Source of the DNA: Willaertia magna
Lineage: Eukaryota; Heterolobosea; Eutetramitea; Acrasida; Naegleriidae
Assembly (NCBI GenBank): GCA_902984215.1
Contig: CADWAF010004114.1
Location: forward strand, 1-15,703
Direction of reading: 5' to 3'
Length of the DNA: 15,703 bases
In this document: in pieces, positions 8,701 to 15,429 of the stretch
How the letters are laid out: the number at the start of each line of letters is the position of its first letter
Position numbering within the stretch: position 1 is the first letter of the stretch
Notes under the pieces: model-generated
What the model was told of the DNA's origin: nothing
What the model saw: only the letters and a program-made list of their open reading frames with translations
Databases searched by the model: none
Position numbers and translations under genes: made by a program

Positions 8701-9520
8701 TTTACATGACTTTGAATCTCCTCATATTAAGACTTATTTATTATTACAAGCTCATATAGAACGTGTTAAACTTCCTATTGTAGATTATATCACAGACACC
8801 AGAACCATACTTGACTCAGTCATTCGTATTGCTCAAGCTTATATTGACATTTGTGCTGAAAAGGGATTTTTATCTTCTTGTATGAATGTTATGAAACTTT
8901 TACAAATGACAATGCAAGCTAGATGGGATACCAACTCTAGTTTATTACAGTTATTCAGTAATTTACCTGCACCAAAAGAAGATGAAACTGATTTAACTCC
9001 AACCCAAGAAAATTGTTACAGTTTTATTAAAAGTTTGGAAACAAAAGAAAATATTACTAATCTAAGACAACTTTTAGAAATAAGATATAAATCAGAAGAT
9101 GGTAAACAAAAAGTAAATGAATTAATATCAAAATATGTTAAAAGTAAATCATTAGTTACTAATATTGTAAAAGTATTAGATGAATTCCCTTATATTAACG
9201 TAAAAGTAGATAAAGTTGTACATGATGAAAAAGAACATCAAATAGAAGTTGTATTTACAGCACAAAGACTCTCTAAATTAAAAGAAGAAGCATACACACC
9301 AATGTATTCCAAACAAAAAGATGAAGGTTTCTGGGCAGTAATTGGAAATGATGCAACTAACGAATTATTGGCATTAAGGAGAGTACGTTTACAAAGAAAA
9401 GAAATTCAAGCAGAACTCTTCCTACCTATCACAGAAAATGACAAAAATCTTACACTTTACTTAATACCAGATTGTTATTTAGGACTAGATTGCAGTTCTG
9501 AATTTTTGTGTAAGATTTAA
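2732..9520 (+). CDS. ASCC3: ASCC3-type tandem Ski2-like helicase (RQC-trigger / ASC-1 complex)
   Basis: Large 3'-5' helicase of the ASCC/RQT complex (yeast Slh1). In other eukaryotes it pulls collided ribosomes apart to start ribosome quality control, and it also unwinds alkylated DNA for AlkB-type repair. Architecture of the 2262 residues: an N-terminal adaptor region (1 to about 520) with an Asn run at 5-11 and an FNMEWLQEEC segment matching the conserved ASCC3 N-terminal domain. Cassette 1 has Walker A APTGCGKT (557-564), DEIH (668-671), SAT (705-707) and QIFGRAGRP (905-913), then a winged helix and Sec63 unit (about 1034-1355). Cassette 2 has APTGSGKT (1419-1426), DEIH (1523-1526), STN (1560-1562) and QMAGRAGRP (1755-1763), then a second Sec63 unit (about 1920-2257). 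Both cassettes keep intact ATPase motifs. The sequence follows human ASCC3 (2202 aa) along its length, including TGDMQLSK and the C-terminal DCYLGLD, which favours ASCC3/Slh1 over Brr2. A Gln-rich insertion lies near 1890-1915. No intron. The start has A at -3. Confidence 0.97.
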   Translation: MLPYNNNNNNNGSTTSLIQQFLPKTNDFTPIPRLSNLLREKIIGSPSLQLFDTTKSYYQLFPIIENKRKEQEEKHVSSHSLTFENFIKPKIQITRQNFPFKKNVPFDRHLEEQNGKNLVEHFIESIETQLQLDKLSLPIEKAKLSPIIAKQLYIAKRKYKTLNWKHVLKDLQHLGIGLPKGNQPTLSEKNFEKVFEMLDKLLVWVDRFAREGLIKEEEQRYEKLKFVLGCGKLKKNWLLSESAEEGDGIEDEGIEFGSERDENYANHLYHSFQPLRIFSKEQLEKVFDKTMNGTGTDGTNKQDGNVFLNAVTEEEGEEEISGFNMEWLQEECSKVCDTPGIENVVMEILQKEKLSDIEIQSSLFDVLGENAFELMSVILEHKSELLKDLYKNQVGNLLEDAHSHARIHTQQQKDALKKLRKENRKHGKNKKYVNSAEIREMEEQRRIYEAIKSGAGNAIKEGEGQSRFVVLGRDVLPEEKLNEVDKDSQERVIKGDCYIEHVFPAPKKREDNQPRVPISVFEDWAQLAFKGVTHLNRVQSDVFYSAYKSNENLLICAPTGCGKTNVAMMTILREIGQHFKGGKIRREEFKIIYIAPMKALASEMVSNFSKRLAPLGINVKEMTGDMQLSKKEVQQTQMIVTTPEKWDVTTRKATDASLLQLTKLIIIDEIHLLNEDRGPVIESIVARTLRQVESSQSLIRIVGLSATLPNYKDVASFLRVNPYSGLFYFDGSYRPVPLEQSFIGVTTKNPLARAKEYNQITYNKVLKNLKNNKQVMVFVHSRRETVQTARALQNLATEDGTLDLFSGGDKPLEFWAKKALEKCHNRELKELVPLGFAVHNAGLVRADRNLVEKLFAEGVVKVLCCTSTLAWGVNLPAYCTVIKGTEIYNAEKSQVVDLGMLDVNQIFGRAGRPQFDDSGEGVIITSYDSLPKYLNLMKHNLPIESTMTQDLANHLCAEIVLGTVANIKEGIQWLSYTYLYLRMKQNPMNYGLTHEEVYLDPTLLGTRKRLIESACKVLHETKMIVFDEKSGVVSATDLGRIASHYYIHHETIKLYNEKLTPHISEPEVLQIVASAREFKNIKVRDDEISELSVLMEEAPVQPIKGGIQTYEGKVNVLIQAYISRVKLKSSSLISDCAFITQSVERIMRALFEISMKEKWSSLVDKLLTLAKCMDRRQWVFEHPLRQMPKVPLYIIHKLEDKDLTLARLVDYDEGEVDQIMGARGMGKIVFDNLDKFPHLELEATVQPITRNVLRFQVKVRPDFIWDRKIHGETDAWWVWVEDEQSLFIYHSEYLLLKEKEVEKMKKESKSTGEDPYYTLNFVVPFREDPKPLYFIIRAVNDRWLSAEAEITVDIKDIILPEGFSPSTSLLPLEPLPISALHNPDYERLFTDKGIQYFNPVQTQIFHATYHTDENIIVGAPTGSGKTIAAELCMLRLFTLRPKAKVIYIAPLKALVRERLEEWELKFVKKLGKKLVELSGDYTPDIKALKQADIVITTPEKWDGISRNWQQREYVRDVGLMIMDEIHLLGSDRGAILEVITSRMRYIAWNTGAPIRMLGLSTNMANATDLADWLGVGATGLFNFKASVRPIPLQVSISGFSGKHYCPRMNSMNKPAYQAILRYSNGRPTLIFVSSRRQTRLTAMDIISFCNTDDNPQRFINMTDIELLEAVDLAKDQHLKHCLSYGVAIHHAGLTPSDKKLVEELFRQGKILVLVATSTLAWGVNLPASLVIIKGTEYFDPKTKRYEDYPLVDVLQMAGRAGRPNIGDVFGRVFIMVQDVKKNFYKRFLYEPFPIESGLHTRLHDHINAEIVSGTIKTKQDCIDYLTWTFMFRRLLQNPYYYGIEDLSYEGLNKWLSQLITSILDDLEFAGLVKITSLASDKTLRWKLLTQQQATYGSINQLQQQEGKSQQSTKELKETILEPTPIAIIASYYYLSYRTASHFNRLVNAKSSVNYLLELLCEAYEFEEIPVRHNEDKLNQELSQAVPLGVYLHDFESPHIKTYLLLQAHIERVKLPIVDYITDTRTILDSVIRIAQAYIDICAEKGFLSSCMNVMKLLQMTMQARWDTNSSLLQLFSNLPAPKEDETDLTPTQENCYSFIKSLETKENITNLRQLLEIRYKSEDGKQKVNELISKYVKSKSLVTNIVKVLDEFPYINVKVDKVVHDEKEHQIEVVFTAQRLSKLKEEAYTPMYSKQKDEGFWAVIGNDATNELLALRRVRLQRKEIQAELFLPITENDKNLTLYLIPDCYLGLDCSSEFLCKI

Positions 9521-9547
9521 ACAGTTTTATTAATTTAGTTCTTTTTT
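9521..9547 (+). other. start of the ASCC3 3' UTR
   Basis: Short AT-rich stretch between the ASCC3 TAA stop and the 63-bp tandem repeat. The first AATAAA hexamer after the stop is inside the repeat at 9549-9554. Confidence 0.4.
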
Positions 9548-9673
9548 TAATAAACAATGAATAATTATTTTTTCTAAATTATACCAATATTCATACAAAA
9601 AATAACTCACTAATAAACAATGAATAATTATTTTTTCTAAATTATACCAATATTCATACAAAAAATAACTCAC
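9548..9673. repeat. exact tandem duplication, two 63-bp units
   Basis: Units 9548-9610 and 9611-9673 are identical at all 63 positions by direct reading. Each begins TAATAAACAATGAATAATTA and ends ATAACTCAC. Each unit carries an AATAAA hexamer (9549-9554 and 9612-9617), so the duplication doubles the candidate poly(A) signal of ASCC3. Perfect identity implies a recent event, recent gene conversion, or an assembly artefact. It sits directly on the edge of the hyper-AT block. Confidence 0.9.
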
Positions 9674-9720
9674 TATTATACTATTATATTTTAAGTTTTT
9701 TTTATAATTAATATAAAAAT

Positions 9721-10560
9721 AAACTTCAAAAAATTATTGTAATTTAATTATTAAAAATTATAAATATTATTTATATTTATATATTTTTTTTAAAAAATAA
9801 CATTATTTTTATAATAAATTATAAATTTTAATTTTCTTTAATTTATAATTAATATTTAATAAAATTTTTAATTATATTTTTTTATTTTTATTATAAATAC
9901 AAAATATGGTTTATATGTTTAATATAAATTTTTTTGTTATTAGTATTTATAAATTAAATATAATAAAATTTTTAATTTTTAATTTTAAAAACAATATTTT
10001 AATAAAATTATTATTTAAAAATAATAAATATATTTATTTTTTATAACATAATTATTATTAATAATTTTATATTATTATTATTTTATTTTAATTTATATTA
10101 TTATTATTTTTTCATATATATTTATATATTTAAATCTTTTATTATTTTTTATAATATTTATTTTTATAAATTTTATAAATTATATCTAATAATATTTATT
10201 AAATATATATATTTTAAAAATAATATAAAAAATAAATTAATAAATAAAAATAATTATAATAAATATATTAATTTATCAAATTTTAAATATTTATATTAAA
10301 TATAAAAAAAATAAAATAATATTAAATTTAAAATACAAATATAAAAAATTATTAAAATTTTAATGTTTTATTAAATTAAAAAAATAATAATATTTTAATT
10401 AATATAGAATATATAATTAATATATAAATATAATTATAAAAATATTTATATAGTAATAATAATTATTTTTTTATAAAATATTAAATTTATAAATTATAAA
10501 ATTTTAATTATTATAATTTTTTAAGTATTATAAATATAAAATATAATTTATTTTTTATTT
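9721..10560. other. ultra-AT core (22 G/C bases in 840 bp)
   Basis: Counting G and C line by line gives 22 in 840 positions, about 2.6%, with one 60-bp line (10201-10260) having none. There is no coding signal and no long perfect repeat, only short ATTATT, TATATA and AAATAA patterns. AT content of this order is known from centromeres of some AT-rich protists (Plasmodium) and from some mitochondrial intergenic DNA, but no specific function can be read here. Confidence 0.75.
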
Positions 10561-11132
10561 TCTTTTGTTTTATAATTTTTTTTATTTATTTGTTTGATCT
10601 TATATGTTTGTTTAAAATTATTAATTTTAATACTCTTTATAGAATAATTAATAAATATAAATATCATAAATTCTTAACTATTTTATTTTTGTAAATATTA
10701 TCATTTTATTTTTAGATTAATCTTTATAATTAATAAAAAAGCTTTTTCTCAATAAATTAATGTATTTTTGAAATAATTTTTTAATATTTATATGTTCTAC
10801 TTATAGATAATTTTTTTTGTTTATAAGAGAATTTTAAAAGTAAAATGAAAAATTTAATTTTTATGTAATAAATAATTTTTATAAACTACAAAAAGAAAAG
10901 TGACAGTATTTATTGTAATAATAAATTAAAAAATTGTTATTTATGATAAAATAATAATAAAAAAAGTTTAATAATTTTTTATTTTAATCTTTATTATAAC
11001 AACATTTAAATAATCTTAGTGTCATTCAGTGAAATTGAAATAAAATATTATTTCTTCTTCTTATTATAAAATTTATTAAAAATTTGAATTATACAATAAA
11101 TATTATGTTTTTACAAAATTTAATTAATATTA
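10561..11132. other. AT-rich DNA without a supported gene
   Basis: G+C rises to roughly 10-18% in places (for example 10861-11040), above the ultra-AT core. In one minus-strand frame coding-like stretches occur, but stops come about every 15 codons, which is what chance predicts. It may be the continuation of the remnant at 11133-11531, but this cannot be supported. Confidence 0.4.
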
Positions 11133-11531
11133 AATAAATTTACCATCATAATAAAGTAAAAAACAATATAAATAAAGATAAATTTTATAGTATTTATATT
11201 TATATCTATATTTACCTCATATTTTACAAAAAATATATCTTAAATTTTTACTTATTTTTTTACTTAAATTTCTCGATTCTAAAAGTGATAAATATTTTAA
11301 TAAATTAATAGATTTATCATTAAAATTTTTTTTAATATTAATTATATTAAAATTATTACCTTCTTTCCATTTATTAAATAGTAAAATAATTTTTTTATTT
11401 TTATAATTATCTCCATATTTACATTCTAAATTACAATTTAATTTATTTTTTTTACAAATACAACTTATATAGTTTTTATAATTAGAAATATAAAAGATAG
11501 TTCTATTAGAATTGTTTATTATTATGTGTTG
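11133..11531 (-). pseudogene. cysteine-rich coding remnant, probably decayed mobile-element or zinc-binding protein
   Basis: A minus-strand frame stays open for 104 codons (11531 down to 11220), meets one TGA (11217-11219), then continues open for 28 codons to a TAA at 11130-11132. It has no ATG. By my estimate a random codon at this composition is a stop 11-12% of the time, so the run is far longer than chance. Near its start is C-x-C-x6-C-x3-C (codons 24, 26, 33 and 37) within CICKKNKLNCNLECKYG, followed by Y39 and Y43 before KNKK. If the two TAT codons were once TGT, the pattern would be a CXC-type zinc cluster like those of CRC/tesmin-like or pre-SET-like domains. The rest (LLFNKWKEGN, LLKYLSLLESRNLSKK) is not recognised. 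It could instead be an exon of a live gene, but flanking splice sites are not evident. Confidence 0.5.
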
Positions 11532-12166
11532 TTATATATTATTGTTGTTTTTTATTATGTTTTTTTTTGGTTTTTAAAAATAAATATATAATATCAAATT
11601 TATTTTTAATGTAATTCCAAAAATTGATTATTTAGATTTAATATTATTTTTTTTATAAAAATTTATATTAAAAATAACTTATTAAAAAATTTATTTTTTG
11701 ATAGATAATTATTATAAAATTTTTTATTAAGAAATTATAATTAAAAATGATATTAAAATAATTTTTTAATATATAAAAATAAATGTGAAAAAGTATAAAA
11801 AATATTAATTATATTAACTTAATAATAAAATAATCATAATTTATATAAAAAATTGTAAAATTAAATTATAAAAAATAATAAATTTTATATAAATTTCACA
11901 CAAAATTAGAATATTAATGTTTGATTAAAATTAATAAAGTTTGACTAAAAGTTATTAAAAATTAATTTTAATAAACAAAATAATAAAACTAAAAAGAAAT
12001 ATTAATAAAAAAATATTTAAGAAATCATATAAAAAATATTTTTTTATTTACATTCTTGTAACATAATATTACAATATAATAATAATAATTATCTTAATTC
12101 ATTTAAATATTAGTATTTAAATAAATGTAATTATTGTAAATAATTTAAAAAGTAATATAGTTTTAA
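11532..12166. other. AT-rich DNA, no supported gene
   Basis: Extremely AT-rich, with counted lines at 3-7% G+C between 11641 and 11880. A short plus-strand coding-like frame at about 11990-12170 (containing KKIFKKSYKKYF) is interrupted by stops and not above chance. No repeats of note were seen. Confidence 0.4.
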
Positions 12167-12346
12167 CAATATTATATTTTCTTTATCCATTTTATTAATA
12201 AAGTTTATAATTTATATTTAAAAAGAAGTAAAACTAATTATATATTGTATTATCAAAAATTAAAAGAAAATAAAAAAATAATAATAAAAATACTTAATAA
12301 ATCTATTTATTATATTATTAATAATAAAAATTTAAAATTACTTTTA
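12167..12346 (+). pseudogene. short coding remnant, possible decayed zinc-finger of a transposase
   Basis: A 60-codon plus-strand open frame without ATG, ended by TAA at 12347-12349. It includes NLYLKRSKTNYILYYQKLKE and then KKIIIKI. The spacing is loosely like FLYWCH-type fingers of Mutator-like transposases (Y-x-K..., YWRC, then C-x-GR-I-I) with the Cys and Trp positions replaced by Tyr or Lys. The resemblance is weak, and a 60-codon run is only marginally above chance here. Nothing else in the frame is recognised. Confidence 0.18.
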
Positions 12347-12749
12347 TAAAATTATTTTAAATATAAAAATGTGATTAAAAAATCTGAAATTAGTGCAAAT
12401 TATAAATATTTAATAATTTAAATATTAAACTTCATAAACTTTCTAAAAATTTACCATTTAAACAAAACATTATTTTTGTTATAAGTAATAAAATAAATAT
12501 TGTAATTACTTTTAAATCATTAAATTTCTTTTCCTTAATAATTAAAAGAAGTAAAAAAAAAATTTATATTAAATAAAATTAAATATAGAATTAATATTTT
12601 TAAAAATAAAATTTCAATTAAAATGAAAGAAATAATAAGTAAATTTTAAAATAATAAATATAAATCATTTTTATTTAACATTTCGCAATCCAAATATAAA
12701 AAAAAGTAAAAATAAAAATAAAATTATTTATATAACAATATAAACTTAA

Positions 12750-13318
12750 AATTGTATATCATTAGAAATATATAAATAATTTATTGAATTTTATTTAATA
12801 AAAAGTATAAAAAATATTTTTAATATTAATACTTTTTTAAAATATTAAGATGATGCTTATAATAATATTAGAAATAATTTATTAAAAAATAAAACTATGA
12901 TAATAATAAATTTTAATAATAAATTTCAAATATTAAATGTTTTAACTAAAATATTTAATAATTATTTTTTTAAACAAAATATTTTAAATATAATTATTAT
13001 AATTATTACTATTGAAAATAAATTGTATAAAAATATTTATATTGATTTTTTAATTAAATATAGTGAAAAATATAATTATTATTTTGTAAGGTTTTTATTT
13101 ATAGAATTATTTATAATATTTTTTTATTTATTAACAAAAAATTATATATCTTTAATAATGATAATCTTTATTATTATAAAATTAATAAAACAATATTTAT
13201 GTTTCAAAAATTAAAAAGAATGTTCAGTATTATTAGTATTAATTATTTATTTTTTGTAAGTTATTATAGAAAATTGTTATATGATTTATATTATAATAAA
13301 TTAAAACAATCTTATTAG
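12750..13318 (+). pseudogene. coding remnant on the plus strand, unrecognised protein
   Basis: One frame runs from 12750 to a TAA at 13212-13214, with TAA stops at 12777-12779 and 12846-12848 and then 121 uninterrupted codons (12849-13211). The first in-frame ATG is at 12897 (105 codons). Five bases after the TAA a 32-codon ORF (13220-13318) follows in another frame, as if one frameshift split the reading. Phrases such as NCISLEIYK, DDAYNNIRNNLL and YIDFLIKYSEKYNYYFVRF use a mixed residue set, whereas 13075-13200 is hydrophobic (IELFIIFFYLL) and may simply reflect T-rich DNA. The 121-codon run is very unlikely by chance at this composition. No family is recognised. It could be a living small membrane protein, but the upstream in-frame stops favour decay. 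Confidence 0.42.
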
Positions 13319-13744
13319 ATAAATTAGAGTTTTGATATGTAAAGTAATAAAAAAGTTTAATATTAAATAATTTAAAGTTTAAAAATTAATAAATTTTTTT
13401 TTTATTCATAAATTAATTTATTTTTAATTATAATCTCTCATTAATTGTAAACAAAATATTTTATTTTTTTAGAGTAAAAAAGAATATATTGTTTTTGTTT
13501 TAGTTTAATATTAATTTAGGTTAATAATTATTTTAAAGTTTATATTTATATAATAAAGCAATAATTGTTTTATATTAATTAAATTATTTATTAATAATTA
13601 TCTATACAAATACAAAACAACAATTAACAAATAATAAACCAACACTATCTATTACAACTATTTTGACTTTTAATAATATTTAAATTTTTTTATCCTTAAA
13701 AATTTTTCAAATTATTTTTTTCATTTCAAATGTTTTTTTCTTGT
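13319..13744. other. AT-rich spacer between convergent remnants
   Basis: No open frame of note. 13605-13665 is unusually rich in C with almost no G on the plus strand (CAAATACAAAACAACAATT), a low-complexity CAA/ACA tract. The remnants on either side point toward each other across this spacer. Confidence 0.4.
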
Positions 13745-15054
13745 TTAAAGATTAAATGTTTTTAATTTTTTATTTATTTTCTTCTTTTTCTTCACTTTAA
13801 TACTTTCAATAGCCTTTAAAAAGTTATTGTTAGATCTTTTTGGAGTTTTTTTGATTGTTTTATTAAAGAAATTTTATTTATAATTTTATTTCTGGAAAAT
13901 AAATAAATTTTTATAAATTTTTATTAATTTTTTTTATTATATTATCAATTTTATTAACAAAATTATTAAATTCTTCATTTTTACTTAAATTTTCTTTATT
14001 TAAAAACAATTTAAATATTAAATAATTTTTTTTTTTTCTTTAATTTTTTTACAAATATTATTTTTAAATAAATTTAATAAAAATTCTTATAATTTTTTTC
14101 TTTTTTTTAATAACTCTTTCACTATTATTAATTACAACTTCTTTAAAGAAAAATCAAATTATTTTTTTAAAATATGAATTATTTTGATTATTTTATTTTT
14201 TAAATTTAATATTTCAATATTACATATTTTAATAGTATTAAAATATTCAAATTTAATTAATTTCTTCTTACAAATACTATTTTTATACAATTTTTTTGTC
14301 TATTAAATTTATTATTGTAAAATAATTCATTAGTTTTTATATCAATATTTCTTTTTTTCTAATAAATATTAAAAAATTATTATTTATAATACCTTTTTTA
14401 GATTTTTCGATAATCTTAATAACATTATAACCATCATCTATTTATAAAATATTTATTTTTTCTATTATTTAATGAACATTTAATTTTTTTATTATTTTTG
14501 AATTAATATTTTTTTTATATTTAGCTAATTTACTAATTAATAAAGTATATTTTAAATATTTAATGTTTTTAATTTTTAATTATATAATTTTTTTTTATTT
14601 AATATATTTAATTTTAATATCATAACTATCTTTTAATAAAATAATAAATCTCTTATCTTTAAAATTATTAATTTTAGTAGTAAGAATTTTAATTGTAAAT
14701 AAAAAAACTATTTTAATAATGTTTTAGTAATAAAATTATTTAATTATTTATAATTATTTACATATATTTGTTTATAAATGTTAAATAATGTAGTATTTAA
14801 AATATATAAATTTATTTCTTCATATGTAATACCTTTTAAAGATATATATAAAAATAATAATATTTTTTACTATTATAATAAAATCTTCTTAAATCATTGA
14901 TACTATTAATTAATTTTAAATAAATAAAAAAAGAAATGTATTTTAAATTAAAAAATAATTCTTTTTTAATATTTTTAATATTTAAAATACTTTTAATTTT
15001 AGTACAGTAATATTTTTCTAGTTTAATAGAATAATAAAATTTATTTAATTTCCA
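13745..15054 (-). pseudogene. about 1.3-kb frame-shifted coding remnant, unrecognised protein
   Basis: Minus-strand coding-like segments follow one another in order with frame changes. First come 72 open codons (15054 to 14839) beginning WKLNKFYYSIKLEKYYCTKI and including INDLRRFYYNSKK. Then a frame with SLKGITYEEINLYI (from about 14848), one with FKDKRFIILLKDSYDIKI (about 14670-14600) and ISKLAKYKKNINSKIIKKLN, and one with DDGYNVIKIIEKSKKG (about 14430). Next is TNELFYNNKFNRQKNCIK (about 14330-14280), then FDFSLKKL, ELLKKRKKL and EFLLNLFKNNICKKI, each separated by a single TAA (about 14270-14045). The last is a basic 42-codon tail with TPKRSNNNFLKAIESIKVKK ending at TAA 13745-13747. Coding-like sequence continues upstream to about 15096 (TKRKELCNELIK then TAA). 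In-frame stops are TAA, where CAA or GAA would be expected. At least five frameshifts, several at A-runs, argue for decay. I cannot name the family. Confidence 0.5.
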
Positions 15055-15180
15055 TTATTTAATTAATTCATTACAAAGTTCTTTTCTTTTTGTAATTAAT
15101 TAATATTAATAAATTAATTTTGTTTGGATCTATTTTTGTTAAAAAAAAACTGTATATTCAAAAAATTTGTAGATATTTTT

Positions 15181-15429
15181 TTGGCGTATTAATATTTTTT
15201 TAAAATAAAAAAATCCATTTCATTTCCTCCGTCTTCCATAAACATTTAATGTGATTTCCATAAAGCGTTTTCAATTTTGTTTTACAAAAAATTTTAATTA
15301 TTATTACCATAAAATTTTAATAAAAATGGTTGTAGGCTATTCCTTTTTTAAGAATGTGTGAACGTTTTTTAAAACCTGTCAAAAAACAATTACTCACAAC
15401 AAAACAATAAAAACAAAAAAAAATACAGA
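15181..15429. promoter_or_regulatory. upstream region of the 3'-edge gene
   Basis: Composition returns to roughly 20-25% GC, like the other gene-flanking spacers. The first 60 bp are pyrimidine-rich (CATTTCCTCCGTCTTCC), and the last 50 bp before the ATG are A/C-rich (CAACAAAACAATAAAAAC), typical of a 5' leader. No known motif was identified. Confidence 0.35.

Larger units (their letters stand above)
9676..15180. other. hyper-AT block (about 5.5 kb) with decayed coding remnants
   Basis: Composition changes abruptly after the tandem repeat and again near 15180. Lines counted by hand inside have about 0-18% G+C, most of them 2-10%, against roughly 30% in the flanking genes. Only three CpG dinucleotides were seen by eye (near 11270, 12683 and 14408). 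No intact gene with a normal start and stop was found. The block holds a 2.6% GC core, three coding-like remnants (annotated separately) and featureless AT tracts. It reads as heterochromatin-like or repeat-derived DNA under strong GC-to-AT mutation. A centromere-like, replication-origin or organelle-derived segment are alternatives. Confidence 0.7.

Noticed and set aside
2732..9520. Brr2 (U5 snRNP helicase) identity for the giant helicase
   Set aside because: Both cassettes have intact ATPase motifs and the sequence follows ASCC3 throughout (N-terminal FNMEWLQEEC region, TGDMQLSK, DCYLGLD tail); Brr2 has a degenerate second cassette.
10630..11060. Continuation of the cysteine-rich remnant toward lower coordinates
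   Set aside because: The best minus-strand frame has a stop about every 15 codons, no better than random at this composition.
9676..15180. Alternative genetic code (TAA read as glutamine) to explain stops in the remnants
   Set aside because: All three intact genes end in TAA and contain no internal TAA, and the remnants also carry frameshifts, so decay is simpler. An inserted element with its own code is not strictly excluded.
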